Under the pieces are notes generated by a model. That model saw nothing but the letters and a program-made list of their open reading frames with translations. It did no database searches and was not told the DNA's origin. 64,000 bases of DNA from an uncultured Cycloclasticus sp. (GTDB taxonomy: Bacteria > Pseudomonadota > Gammaproteobacteria > Methylococcales > Cycloclasticaceae), in contig CAJXTU010000002.1 of NCBI GenBank assembly GCA_913060865.1, positions 62,001 to 126,000 of the forward strand, written 5' to 3'. Numbering within the stretch: position 1 is the first letter of the stretch; each line of letters starts with the position of its first letter. A program made the position numbers and the translations under genes. This document shows, piece after piece, positions 43,160 through 53,357 of the stretch.

Positions 43160-44908
43160 ATGAAAAAAATACTACTCGCCCTTATCCTCATTCTGAGCGC
43201 TGGCTTTTCTTACTCCGAGGAATCAACAGCCACGGCGACAGCCAACACCATACACATAGCCAGCCCTGAAGAACTAGGCCTCAGCTCTCCGCGGGAAACA
43301 TTTACAACATTCCTGCACAGCATGAATGATATTAAACGCGGCAAACCAGAGCGCATTGATAAAGCAACGAGCACTCTAGATTTATCCGCTATAAACCCGC
43401 TTATTCGAGAAGAAAAAGGCCGTGACCTTGCGTGGATGCTATTGGAAGCCATTGATAAGACTAAAATCGTTAAGCTTGATACTATTCCGGCAAAAAAAAC
43501 AGCTAGCCCTTACGTCTTTGCGCACTATGAAAATGGCAGCATCAGTCTTGTTAAATCACATAATGAGCGCTGGTTGTTTAGCCAAAACACGGTGTCATCT
43601 TTGCCCGCCATTATCGATGAACTTGCGTCTAAAAAGACACTAAAAATTGATGATGAAAACGCTCAATATATACCGTGGCATATTCAATTCCGCCAACAGT
43701 TACCCGATTCACTTAGGACCCGCTCTTTCCTGCTCGAAAACTGGAAGTGGCTAGGTATTTTACTCTCCATTGCCCTAGGCGTTATTGCTGACAAGGCCAC
43801 CTCATTTATACTGCAGTTATTCGTCAGAAATTTCCGTAGTAAAACTAAAACTCAAGCGTTTAAAGATACACCTGAGGACATGCTCAGACCTTTGGCCATG
43901 CTTGTTATGGCCGCGATTTGGTGGGCAGGCTTAAACTTACTCGCGTTACCTGATCAAGCGATGATTATTTTACTGGTTGCGGTCAAAATACTCGCAGGTA
44001 TTGCAGGTGTTTGGGGTGCGTATCGACTCGTTGACTTAGTCACGCTTTACCTACGTTACCAAGCCAGTAAAACGGACAATAAAGTAGATGATGTACTCGT
44101 TCCTTTAATCAGAAAAACACTAAAAGTTTTCGTTACCGTTATTGGCATCACCTTTATTGCATCTAATTTAAATTTAAACGTCTCTAGTCTTCTGGCAAGT
44201 CTCGGGCTCGGTGGCTTAGCCTTTGCTTTGGCGGCTAAAGATGTCGTGCAAAACCTATTTGGCTCTATTACTGTTATTTTGGATCAAACTTTTCATAACG
44301 GTGATTGGATAGTCGTTAATGATATAGAAGGCAGTGTTGAAGAAGTTGGTTTAAGAAGCACTAAAATTCGAACCTTTTATGACTCGCTCATTACACTTCC
44401 TAATTCTATCTTCATCACTGCGAAAGTAGACAACATGGGGCAACGCCGGTACCGTCGCCTTAAATGTAATGTCTCACTAACGTACGACACCCCACCGGAT
44501 AAAATTGAAGCATTCTGCGAAGGGGTGAGAGAAATCATTAGGTTACATCCCTATATGCGAAAAGATTATTTTCATGTTTACCTGAATGCACTGGGCGCAT
44601 CTTCATTAGATGTTCTTGTCTATGTTTTCTGGGAAACACCCGATTGGAGCACTGAATTGCGTGAACGCCAACGGTTCTTATTGGATATCTTGCGCCTTGC
44701 AAAAACTCAACAAATAGACATGGCATTTCCAACTCAAACGTTACATTTATTAACACCTAGTGACACGCAAAACCCTATAAATGACGCACGTTCAGAGTCT
44801 AACTCACCTTCTGTAGACAGTCTTTCAGAACAGTCCAGAAATGCTGCTAAAAACATTGTGTCAAAATCCACAGGTTTAGACATCAAGCCCCCGGCCGTAA
44901 AATTCTAA
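43160..44908 (+). CDS. MscS family mechanosensitive ion channel
   Basis: LASLGLGGLAFALAAKDVVQNLFGSITVILDQTFHNGDWI. Confidence 0.94.
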   Translation: MKKILLALILILSAGFSYSEESTATATANTIHIASPEELGLSSPRETFTTFLHSMNDIKRGKPERIDKATSTLDLSAINPLIREEKGRDLAWMLLEAIDKTKIVKLDTIPAKKTASPYVFAHYENGSISLVKSHNERWLFSQNTVSSLPAIIDELASKKTLKIDDENAQYIPWHIQFRQQLPDSLRTRSFLLENWKWLGILLSIALGVIADKATSFILQLFVRNFRSKTKTQAFKDTPEDMLRPLAMLVMAAIWWAGLNLLALPDQAMIILLVAVKILAGIAGVWGAYRLVDLVTLYLRYQASKTDNKVDDVLVPLIRKTLKVFVTVIGITFIASNLNLNVSSLLASLGLGGLAFALAAKDVVQNLFGSITVILDQTFHNGDWIVVNDIEGSVEEVGLRSTKIRTFYDSLITLPNSIFITAKVDNMGQRRYRRLKCNVSLTYDTPPDKIEAFCEGVREIIRLHPYMRKDYFHVYLNALGASSLDVLVYVFWETPDWSTELRERQRFLLDILRLAKTQQIDMAFPTQTLHLLTPSDTQNPINDARSESNSPSVDSLSEQSRNAAKNIVSKSTGLDIKPPAVKF

Positions 44909-45030
44909 TTAATATTAGAATTTTCTAGCCATATGATTTTTAACACATTATTGCAATCGCACATTCTTGTTGATGAAAAACAACATATCAGGCATAATTC
45001 TCACCCTTTTAGTAAAACCGCTTAAATCTT

Positions 45031-45411
45031 ATGCGCTCAACAATGCTACAAACAAAGTTACATAGGGCTACTGTCACGCACAGTGAACTGCATTATGAAG
45101 GCTCTTGTGCTATTGACGGAAGCCTACTTGATCTTTCAGGTATCCGTGAATATCAACAAATTGATATCTATAATGTTAATAATGGTGAACGCTTCACCAC
45201 GTATGCTATCCGAGCTGAAGATAATACCGGTATTATCTCTGTCAACGGCGCCGCTGCACGACGAGCCTCTGCAGGTGATATCTTGATTATTTGCGCCTAC
45301 TCAGAGTATAACGAAGCTGAATTAGCAACATTCAAGCCCCGTTTAATCTATCTCGACGATAATAACGGCGTCAAAGAAACAAAAAATGCTATTCCTGTTC
45401 AAGCAGCTTAA
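45031..45411 (+). CDS. panD: Aspartate 1-decarboxylase
   Basis: [31 protein letters not shown] (HYEGSCAID processing region). Confidence 0.99.
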   Translation: MRSTMLQTKLHRATVTHSELHYEGSCAIDGSLLDLSGIREYQQIDIYNVNNGERFTTYAIRAEDNTGIISVNGAAARRASAGDILIICAYSEYNEAELATFKPRLIYLDDNNGVKETKNAIPVQAA

Positions 45412-45426
45412 GCATTAACATTCACT

Positions 45427-45457
45427 AAAGCCCGATATCTTCATCGGGCTTTTTTTA
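45427..45457 (+). terminator. Terminator downstream of panD
   Basis: AAAGCCCGATATCTTCATCGGGCTTTTTTT. Confidence 0.88.
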
Positions 45458-45496
45458 TGCCTTAAATACACCCCTAGACACCACCTCAAACGAAGC

Positions 45497-46063
45497 GTGT
45501 TTTCACTCAACAAACTCATTGCTCTCATCATACTGTGCCTTTCGCCTTTTGTTGCGATGGCTAATCAACCTTTAGTTGCTGACGTTAGCTACGATAGCGG
45601 TGTTTACAGCTCTAGCCTGTCTGCAAATATACATGCCCAACGTAACGCTGTTTATCAGTTATTAACCGCTTACAATAGCTTAAATACCTTCAGTCGACTC
45701 ATTTATAAAAGCCAGTTATTATCAAATGGGAATTTATTAATCAACATTCGGCACTGCTTTTTCATTATCTGCTTTGACAAACGGCTCACGCTTTCGCTAA
45801 ACGTATCGACTAGCGCCGTTATCGCTCATGTTGTCCCTGAACACAGTGATTTCAAATCTGGCTTGTTGAAGTGGCAGCTATCTGACAGTCAAGCCGGCAC
45901 TTTTATTAGATTTTCTGGCAAACTTGCTCCCGACTTCTGGGTTCCACCCATCATTGGCCCTATATTGATAAAAAATAAGCTTAGAAGTGAAGCAACGTAC
46001 AGCTTTAAACAATTAGAGCACTTATCCCAGGCTAATAATGATCCGCAAAAAAAGGCGCCCTAA
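45497..46063 (+). CDS. Secreted SRPBCC-like hypothetical protein
   Basis: Signal peptide; VYQLLTAYNSLNTFSRLIYKSQLL...FRFSGKLAPDFWVPPIIGP pattern. Confidence 0.6.
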   Translation: MFSLNKLIALIILCLSPFVAMANQPLVADVSYDSGVYSSSLSANIHAQRNAVYQLLTAYNSLNTFSRLIYKSQLLSNGNLLINIRHCFFIICFDKRLTLSLNVSTSAVIAHVVPEHSDFKSGLLKWQLSDSQAGTFIRFSGKLAPDFWVPPIIGPILIKNKLRSEATYSFKQLEHLSQANNDPQKKAP

Positions 46064-46074
46064 GCGCCTTTTTA
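46047..46074. terminator. Bidirectional terminator between convergent genes
   Basis: AAAAAAAGGCGC-CCTAA-GCGCCTTTTT. Confidence 0.8.
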
Positions 46075-46089
46075 TACCCGCTAAACTGA

Positions 46090-47133
46090 CTATCTCTCGA
46101 CGGGAAACCCAGATTTATTCCACTGCAACATACCGCCTTTCATGTTCTTTACATCATGAAAGCCTAAGCCTTTCAAAATAGCAGCGGATGTTGTACTTCT
46201 AGCACCTGAACGACACACTAAAATAATTTCCTTGTCTTTAAACGGCTCCAAATCCTCCAACGTATTGGGGATAGACTTCATTGGAACTAGACGGCTTCCT
46301 GCAATATGCCCTAGCTCACCAACAAATTCTGCATTTTCTCTTACATCAATAATAATACTATCGTTACCGGCTTCTTCAATTCTTGCTTTTACCGAAGCTG
46401 GATCCATTTGTAGCACTTGGTTGAGCTCAGCAACCATTGGGAATTTTATTAGGTCATCGTCAACTTCACTTTGGTTGATCTGTAGCACCTCTTGAATTTT
46501 TTCAGGGAGGGGTAAATTCAAATTTTCCATAATTTCAATATATTGTTCACGCGTTTTTCCTGAAATTCGTGGGTTAGTTGACTTTTCTTGCCCAACCGTT
46601 GACTCTGTATTACCGCGATAATCATGCCCGGGAAATAAAAGCGTTTCGTCAGGCAATGTAAATACTTTATTGATAATTGAATCAAATTGTTGACCCGCAT
46701 CTCCACCCGCAAAATCTGATCGCCCCGTACCTTGAATCAAAATTAAATCACCCGTCAAAATACGGTCTTCATTTACATAAAAGCTAACGCTATCGGGTGT
46801 ATGGCCTGGCGTATGCAGTACTTTGATTTTAATATTACCTACAGTTAACTCATCACCATCTGTATAGCGTTCGTCGACACTCGGTTGAGGTGATAATTCA
46901 TGCATCATCACGTGGCATTGCGTTAGTTTCCTCATCGCTGTACAGGCAGAACGATGATCCGCGTGCGTATGCGTATCTGCTACAAACTTTAGCTTAAGGT
47001 TATGATAGGCCAGTACCGCAAGGTACCGATTTATATTGCTCTCAATCGGGTCGATAATGACTGCTTCACCAGCGTCTAGATCAGCAATTAGATAGGATTT
47101 ACATTGAATATTATTCAGTTCTTGAAAAAACAT
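46090..47133 (-). CDS. MBL-fold hydrolase fused to rhodanese domain (persulfide dioxygenase-like)
   Basis: THTHADHRSAC...GHDYRGNTESTVGQEKSTNPR then IIDVRENAEFVGELGHIAGS...LVCRSGARSTTSA. Confidence 0.92.
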   Translation of the reverse strand: MFFQELNNIQCKSYLIADLDAGEAVIIDPIESNINRYLAVLAYHNLKLKFVADTHTHADHRSACTAMRKLTQCHVMMHELSPQPSVDERYTDGDELTVGNIKIKVLHTPGHTPDSVSFYVNEDRILTGDLILIQGTGRSDFAGGDAGQQFDSIINKVFTLPDETLLFPGHDYRGNTESTVGQEKSTNPRISGKTREQYIEIMENLNLPLPEKIQEVLQINQSEVDDDLIKFPMVAELNQVLQMDPASVKARIEEAGNDSIIIDVRENAEFVGELGHIAGSRLVPMKSIPNTLEDLEPFKDKEIILVCRSGARSTTSAAILKGLGFHDVKNMKGGMLQWNKSGFPVER

Positions 47134-47200
47134 AATCTTATCTCCTTTATTCTATTTATTTATTAGCTTATGCGTATTTTAACTTAACGTTTTTTTATAG

Positions 47201-47977
47201 TCATTGATTTATATCATTAATATCTGACAACCAGCCTATCTCATGAGCTGTTTTACTGCCTATAACGCATTGCCGTAATGAATCTGGCATCACCGATTCA
47301 TTCACACTTATGGGAATTTTACCTGCCATGATTTCTGCTTTTGATTGGTCATAACGTGAATCAGGATCTGCAAAACCACTGGGATATATGGGCTGCCCCG
47401 TTGTTAAAGTATACTTATCTGATGCGCCAACGGTATGTAACATCTCGTGCGCAATCACGACATTATTCTGTTCTTGATAGTTGCCCGAAGCATAAGCATT
47501 CACCACACCTATCAACCCTTTTTGAAGCCCTAGTGAATGAGCTAACTGGCTACTATCATCGACCTGGTGATAACGGACAAAAATATTTACGGTACTTTTA
47601 TCACTGTCAACAGCGTTCTGATAGGACCAAAGCCTCAAGCGCAAACTCCAAAAAATAACCTTCAACACATTTCCGTTGGTTGGCGGCAATGGTGGCTGAG
47701 ATATCACAAGCGGTTTCACACTAATAGCAACAGGATCAAAGTCGTACTCACTATAAACGGCCCACTGTGTTTTAAAAAAAGTACCCACAGAACGATAGTT
47801 TACTTCTGTTAAAGAGTTAATGTACTGCTCCGTTAGCACACTGCCATCGCCGTTAATCGGGTAAATAGAAACCTGCAGTGATTCAGTCCAAGCTGTGCTT
47901 TCTAGCCGCTGTAACTTACTGTAAAAAGCTACAAAGACGAAAACACTTAACAGCAATATAACCCTTAGTGCTTTCAT
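47201..47977 (-). CDS. Secreted protein with HExxH zinc-metalloprotease-like motif
   Basis: Signal/anchor N-terminus; VVIAHEMLHTVGASDKY. Confidence 0.55.
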   Translation of the reverse strand: MKALRVILLLSVFVFVAFYSKLQRLESTAWTESLQVSIYPINGDGSVLTEQYINSLTEVNYRSVGTFFKTQWAVYSEYDFDPVAISVKPLVISQPPLPPTNGNVLKVIFWSLRLRLWSYQNAVDSDKSTVNIFVRYHQVDDSSQLAHSLGLQKGLIGVVNAYASGNYQEQNNVVIAHEMLHTVGASDKYTLTTGQPIYPSGFADPDSRYDQSKAEIMAGKIPISVNESVMPDSLRQCVIGSKTAHEIGWLSDINDINQ

Positions 47978-48058
47978 ATTGAGTGTAATCTTGGGTTATA
48001 TTTGCGATATTTTTTAAAGAACATATAATTATCATTCATTGCTTTACGAGAATCTCTC

Positions 48059-48490
48059 ATGTTAATTGCCATTATTCTGCTCATATTAGTGATCTCGGTA
48101 TTTTTTTACTACAAAAATAATAATTCAAACAAATCCCCTAATCAGCGTAATACACCTATAAAAACCCAACAACAGAAGCTTCAATCAATGATTGATTCAA
48201 AAAGATACTGGGGCTTTAACATCGACTTCATTAACGAAAACCAATGCTGCGAGGCAGCCTTGCAGGCTGCTAAAAAACCATTCCCCATTAATAGTGTCCC
48301 TGCACTGCCATTAGATAATTGCACAAAAAGCATCTGTCGTTGTAAACATGCTGGCTTAGTTGAAAAAAGAAAACCTCTCCAGCAGCGACGTAAAAAAAAT
48401 GATCGGCGCGATAACATTAGATTTGAAGAAATCTCAGACCGACGATCACATACGGACCGACGGTCTGATAATTGGGTGCTACGTAAATAA
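48059..48490 (+). CDS. Membrane-anchored Cys-rich hypothetical protein
   Basis: N-terminal TM; CC...C...CRC cysteines; RRKKNDRR...SDRRSHTDRRSD tail. Confidence 0.55.
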   Translation: MLIAIILLILVISVFFYYKNNNSNKSPNQRNTPIKTQQQKLQSMIDSKRYWGFNIDFINENQCCEAALQAAKKPFPINSVPALPLDNCTKSICRCKHAGLVEKRKPLQQRRKKNDRRDNIRFEEISDRRSHTDRRSDNWVLRK

Positions 48491-49096
48491 AAAATCGATG
48501 TTTTAAGGCTGCTTAACTGCGTTGCATCTACTTAAAATTTCCTGGCCCGGCATACCTGCGTTTTCCCAATATAGAATCAACTCTACACGACAGGTCTGAG
48601 GTTCAATTGGATCCAGAACAGGCGACACTGTATCGTCAATCGTACGATGAACTATGGGCACTGCTTTTTCCGACGTTAATGACCCCAACACTAATCGATC
48701 ACTAAAAAACAGCTGCATTTTTTGCCTAAACGCATGAGGCAATGTTCATTTAGCGTTCGTTATCGGCCCTGCAATCGACGCTGCACCAAATGTATCATGT
48801 CCTTGGGTACGTTTAAAAGCGAGCAATTGCTTCTTTACATTAAACGTTTCTATTTGAGCATCAAACCACAACGATGTATCAATGGCGGTGTGGCTCTTCC
48901 ATTCTTTTAACGTAATAAGAATAATTTTGTCCGCGCCCTAATTCTAATAATTTATCGACCGCCTGCTGTTTTTAAACAGCTCCACATCATCTATTGCAAA
49001 TATAGTTTGCACTCTATGCAACCAAGACAAAATCTCAGTCCATAGAAAAAGAACTGGTTTATAATAAAAATTAAATCTACCCCTCCTAACAAAGAC

Positions 49097-49578
49097 ATGA
49101 CATTTAAAACTGCTGATCTATGCGATGATTTTTCCGACACCATACAAGTTGCAACGCCCATGTTTCAATCTTTTGGTGGTAATAGCCGCTTTAGCGGATC
49201 AATTCAAACTGTAAAAATTTTCGAAGATAATGTACTGGTACGTAATATGTTGTCTGAAAAGTCTAATGGTGACGTATTAGTAGTTGATGGTGGAGGTTCT
49301 TTACGCTGTGCGTTACTGGGTGACATGCTGGCAGAAATGGGCTATAAAAATGGTTGGTCTGGCGTTATTGTTTACGGCTGCATTAGAGACTCTATCGACA
49401 TCAATAACATGCCTATTGGAGTACGAGCCTTACAAACTAATCCGTTAAAAAGCATTAAGAAAGGCTGGGGGGAGATAAAAATATTCCCGTCACTTTTGCG
49501 GGCGTCACGTTTAACCCCGACGACTTCTTATATGCCGACGAAGACGGTATTATTCTTTCAAAACAGGCATTAACTTAA
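49097..49578 (+). pseudogene. rraA: RraA-type regulator of ribonuclease activity, frameshifted near its C-terminus
   Basis: Frame 1 encodes MTFKTADLCDDFSDTIQV...KSIKKGWG; the C-terminus continues in another frame as GDKNIPVTFAGVTFNPDDFLYADEDGIILSKQALT*; shift at G6 run 49467-49472. Confidence 0.85.
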
Positions 49579-49580
49579 TT

Positions 49581-50147
49581 ATGGGACACCGACTTTCTAA
49601 AATTTACACCCGTACCGGTGACTCAGGCACCACCGGTTTAGGCGATGGTAGTCGTGTTGAAAAGGACTCTTTACGCGTTGAAGCTTACGGCACTGTTGAT
49701 GAGCTCAACAGCCAAATTGGGCTCGTTATTGCGTTTGGCCTTGATGAAAAAATAGCCAACCAACTACTCGATATACAACACGATCTATTCGACCTAGGTA
49801 GCGAGCTTTGTGTCCCCGGCTATAGCGCTATTTATGATGCAAACATTGAAGCCTTAGAAAAAATACTTGATGAACACAACGCAAAACTCCCTGCCCTAAA
49901 AGAATTTATTTTACCTGGCGGTAACCTTCCCGCAGCAAGCTGTCATATCGCAAGAACGGTCTGTAGGCGTGCTGAACGCCTTGTCGTTAGCCTAGCTAGG
50001 GAAGAAAACATTAACCCACCTGTTGTAAAGTATCTCAACCGATTATCTGATCTCTTATTTGTTTTGGGTCGAGTCCTTGCTCGTCAAGATGGACAAACTG
50101 AAATTCTCTGGAATAAAGATCGCCAAACCACTAATGACAAAAAATAA
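49581..50147 (+). CDS. PduO-type ATP:cob(I)alamin adenosyltransferase
   Basis: KIYTRTGDSGTTGLGDGSRVEKDSLRVEAYGTVDELNSQIG. Confidence 0.97.
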   Translation: MGHRLSKIYTRTGDSGTTGLGDGSRVEKDSLRVEAYGTVDELNSQIGLVIAFGLDEKIANQLLDIQHDLFDLGSELCVPGYSAIYDANIEALEKILDEHNAKLPALKEFILPGGNLPAASCHIARTVCRRAERLVVSLAREENINPPVVKYLNRLSDLLFVLGRVLARQDGQTEILWNKDRQTTNDKK

Positions 50148-51086
50148 ATGCAAATACAATTAGCCAACCCACGAGGTTTTTGTGCCGGTGTCGACCGCGC
50201 CATTGAAATAGTAGAGCGTGCTCTAGAACTATTAGGTGCTCCCATTTATGTTCGGCACGAAGTGGTACATAACCGCTTCGTAGTAGAAAATCTAAGGAAA
50301 AGAGGCGCTATATTTGTTGATGAGCTAAACGAGATTCCTGATGGCTCTACCGTTATCTTTAGCGCCCATGGTGTATCAAAGGCGGTGGAAGATGAAGCGA
50401 AACGCCGAAAACTTAATATTTTTGACGCAACCTGCCCGTTAGTGACCAAAGTCCATATGGAGGTTGTTAGTAATGCAAAAAAAGGACGCTACGTTGTTCT
50501 AATTGGCCATAAAGGCCACCCAGAAGTTGAAGGCACCATGGGGCGATACGAACAACAAAACCCAAATGCCAGTATCCTGCTCGTTGAGTCACCAGAAGAA
50601 GTCGCCTCTTTGAGCATCCCTATTAATGTGGAACTTTCTTATGTAACGCAAACCACGCTTTCTATGGATGACACAGAATCAGTGATTGATGCTCTACAGG
50701 CAAAATTTCCACGAATTTCAGGACCTAAAAAAAGCGATATTTGTTATGCCACACAAAACCGGCAAGATGCTGTTAAAGCACTCGCCGCTAGATCAGACTT
50801 AGTCTTAGTGGTTGGCTCTCCCAATAGTTCAAATTCAAACAGGCTTCGCGAGATCGCTGAAAAACTAGGAAAGCACGCATACCTGATTGACGGCGCAGAA
50901 GATATTGATAAAAGTTGGCTCAATGGCGTAGACAATGTCGGCGTCACCGCCGGTGCCTCAGCACCTGAAGAGTTAGTACAACGGGTGATCGAACAACTTA
51001 AAGCATGGGGCGGCACAACGGTTACGGAACATGACGGCATTCAAGAACAAGTCACCTTCTCTTTACCAAAAGCCTTACAAAAGTAG
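50148..51086 (+). CDS. ispH: 4-hydroxy-3-methylbut-2-enyl diphosphate reductase
   Basis: [22 protein letters not shown]...[13 protein letters not shown]. Confidence 0.99.
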   Translation: MQIQLANPRGFCAGVDRAIEIVERALELLGAPIYVRHEVVHNRFVVENLRKRGAIFVDELNEIPDGSTVIFSAHGVSKAVEDEAKRRKLNIFDATCPLVTKVHMEVVSNAKKGRYVVLIGHKGHPEVEGTMGRYEQQNPNASILLVESPEEVASLSIPINVELSYVTQTTLSMDDTESVIDALQAKFPRISGPKKSDICYATQNRQDAVKALAARSDLVLVVGSPNSSNSNRLREIAEKLGKHAYLIDGAEDIDKSWLNGVDNVGVTAGASAPEELVQRVIEQLKAWGGTTVTEHDGIQEQVTFSLPKALQK

Positions 51087-51097
51087 TTTTCTTTACA

Positions 51098-51136
51098 GCA
51101 ATAAAAAAGCGGGCTTAAAGCCCGCTTTTTTATTGC
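51098..51136. terminator. Bidirectional terminator, 19-bp perfect inverted repeat
   Basis: GCAATAAAAAAGCGGGCTT-A-AAGCCCGCTTTTTTATTGC between convergent ispH and thiolase. Confidence 0.92.
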
Positions 51137-51149
51137 TCAGAAATCGCTC

Positions 51150-52337
51150 TTACATGCGTTCCCAAATAGTAGCAATGCCCTGCCCACCACCAATACAAAG
51201 TGTAGCTAATGCATACTTACCTTGAACACGTTCAAGTTCATGCAATGCTTTAACAACGATAATATTTGCTGATGCGCCAATAGGGTGCCCTAAAGAAATA
51301 CCACTACCATTTACATTCACTTTATCCATTGGTAGTTTCAATTCACGACAAACGCTCAATGCTTGTGCAGCAAATGCTTCGTTTACTTCAAACACATCAA
51401 TATCAGCTATTGTTAAGCCTGTAGCTGCTAAAATCTTCTCAACGGCAGGAACGGGGCCAATACCCATAATTTCTGGCGCAACACCGGCGTGTGAATAAGC
51501 CACTAATTTAGCCATTGGCTTTAGTCCACGTGCTTCAGCCGCCTCTTTAGCCATTAGCACCATTGAAGAAGACGCGTCGTTAATACCTGATGCATTTCCA
51601 GCCGTAATTGAACCGTCTTTTTTAAACGCTGGGCGCATACCCGCCAGTTTTTCAACAGTGACGTCTGCGCGAACGTGTTCATCCTTATCAAAAACTGTCA
51701 CACCTTTACGCGTTTTAATTTCAACTGGAACAATTTGTGTATCAAAACGACCCTCGGCTTGTGCACGCGCTGCATTTTGATGACTTGTTACCGCTAATGC
51801 ATCTTGATCTTCGCGAGAAATGTTGTATTTATCAGCTAAATTTTCAGCTGTCATCCCCATATGACCTGTGCCAAACGGGTCAGTTAGCGCAGAAATCATT
51901 AAATCAATCATTTGGCCTGCCCCCATTTTTTGACCCCAACGTGCGCCAGGTAATGCATATAATGAATTGCTCATTGATTCAACGCCAGCACCAATAGCAA
52001 CGTCATAATCACCTAACATAATACCTTGTGCGGCATCTACGATGGCTTGCATGCCACTACCGCATAAACGGTTAACGGCAACACAAGATGTTTCACATGG
52101 AATACCCGCTTCAATTTGAGCAACACGAGCTGTGTAAGGCGCTCTTTCTTCTTCCGGTATCACGGTTCCCATCACCACCATGCCAACTTCTGCTGGTTCA
52201 ATACCCGCTCTAGCAACACTTTCTTTCAAGGTTATCGCCGCTAACGCACTAGGAGCCACTGATTTTAAACTTCCACCGAAATCACCAATCGCAGTTCTAA
52301 CAGCGCTTAGTACGACAACTTCTCTTACTTCACTCAT
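51150..52337 (-). CDS. phaA: Acetyl-CoA C-acetyltransferase
   Basis: VVLSAVRTAIGDFGGSLK...NRLCGSGMQAI...GGGQGIAT; start trimmed to MSEVREVV. Confidence 0.94.
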   Translation of the reverse strand: MSEVREVVVLSAVRTAIGDFGGSLKSVAPSALAAITLKESVARAGIEPAEVGMVVMGTVIPEEERAPYTARVAQIEAGIPCETSCVAVNRLCGSGMQAIVDAAQGIMLGDYDVAIGAGVESMSNSLYALPGARWGQKMGAGQMIDLMISALTDPFGTGHMGMTAENLADKYNISREDQDALAVTSHQNAARAQAEGRFDTQIVPVEIKTRKGVTVFDKDEHVRADVTVEKLAGMRPAFKKDGSITAGNASGINDASSSMVLMAKEAAEARGLKPMAKLVAYSHAGVAPEIMGIGPVPAVEKILAATGLTIADIDVFEVNEAFAAQALSVCRELKLPMDKVNVNGSGISLGHPIGASANIIVVKALHELERVQGKYALATLCIGGGQGIATIWERM

Positions 52338-52391
52338 GCTTCTCTCCAAGTTTTAGGTTATTCTCTAAATATAACAACTTTTCGATTATAG

Positions 52392-53288
52392 ATGCATTGC
52401 AACAAGAAATCACCACATAACATGAAAACTCAATACGTTACTAGCTGCTCCACTACAGGGTTACACCATTTAGCCTATACCGATTGGGGCGACATAGAAA
52501 ACCCTGACATCCTTATTTGTTCACATGGGTTAACCCGTAATAAACATGACTTTGATGTGCTAGCAAAAAAACTATCGATTAAACGAAGAGTGATCTGCTT
52601 TGATTTACCCGGTCGTGGTGAAAGCAGTTGGCTTAATAACAAATTAGCTTATGACTACAATCAGTATACTGTTGACGCATTGATGATCATCGCCAGAACA
52701 GGCGCAAACAAAGTGAGTTGGCTAGGCACATCGATGGGTGGGTTATTAGGTATGGCACTTGCCTCGTTAGAAAACTCACCGATTAAACAGTTAATCCTTA
52801 ACGATGTTGGACCTTTTATTCCCAAGTCTGCACTCCTGCGTATCGCCGATTATGTTGGCAGCCCACCTTCTTTTGACACAACCGAAGAACTCGAAAGCTA
52901 TATGCGAACCATCTATGCTGGCTTTGGCGAATTAACAAACGAACAATGGAAGCAGCTGGTACAGTATGGACAGCGCGTATTAGATAGTGGTCAATTTACC
53001 CTTAATTATGACCCCGGCATAGCCCAAGCATTTAAAAGCAAGCCACTTGAAGACATTGATTTGTGGCCCGTATGGAACAATATTGAACAACCAACCTTAA
53101 TCATACGTGGTGAGAACTCTGATTTATTAGAACGGCCAACAGCCAAAAGAATGACCGAAACCCACATCAAATCAGAACTATTAAAGATTCCAAATACTGC
53201 CCATTCACCCGCCCTTATGAATAATACCGACATTAACGCCATTGAACGCTGGCTCGATAAAGCCGAACCAAACAGCTTTATCGTTTGA
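52392..53288 (+). CDS. Alpha/beta hydrolase
   Basis: CSHGLTRNKHDFDVLA...DLPGRGESSWL...GTSMGGLLGMALA. Confidence 0.9.
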   Translation: MHCNKKSPHNMKTQYVTSCSTTGLHHLAYTDWGDIENPDILICSHGLTRNKHDFDVLAKKLSIKRRVICFDLPGRGESSWLNNKLAYDYNQYTVDALMIIARTGANKVSWLGTSMGGLLGMALASLENSPIKQLILNDVGPFIPKSALLRIADYVGSPPSFDTTEELESYMRTIYAGFGELTNEQWKQLVQYGQRVLDSGQFTLNYDPGIAQAFKSKPLEDIDLWPVWNNIEQPTLIIRGENSDLLERPTAKRMTETHIKSELLKIPNTAHSPALMNNTDINAIERWLDKAEPNSFIV

Positions 53289-53357
53289 GTGAGACTTATG
53301 CCCCTTGGGTATAAAGCCGAACCAAACAGCTTTATCGTTTGAGTGAGACTTATGCCC
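53257..53357. repeat. Tandem duplication, 47 bp identical copies with 54 bp period
   Basis: ataaagccgaaccaaacagctttatcgtttgagtgagacttatgccc at 53257-53303 and again at 53311-53357. Confidence 0.97.
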
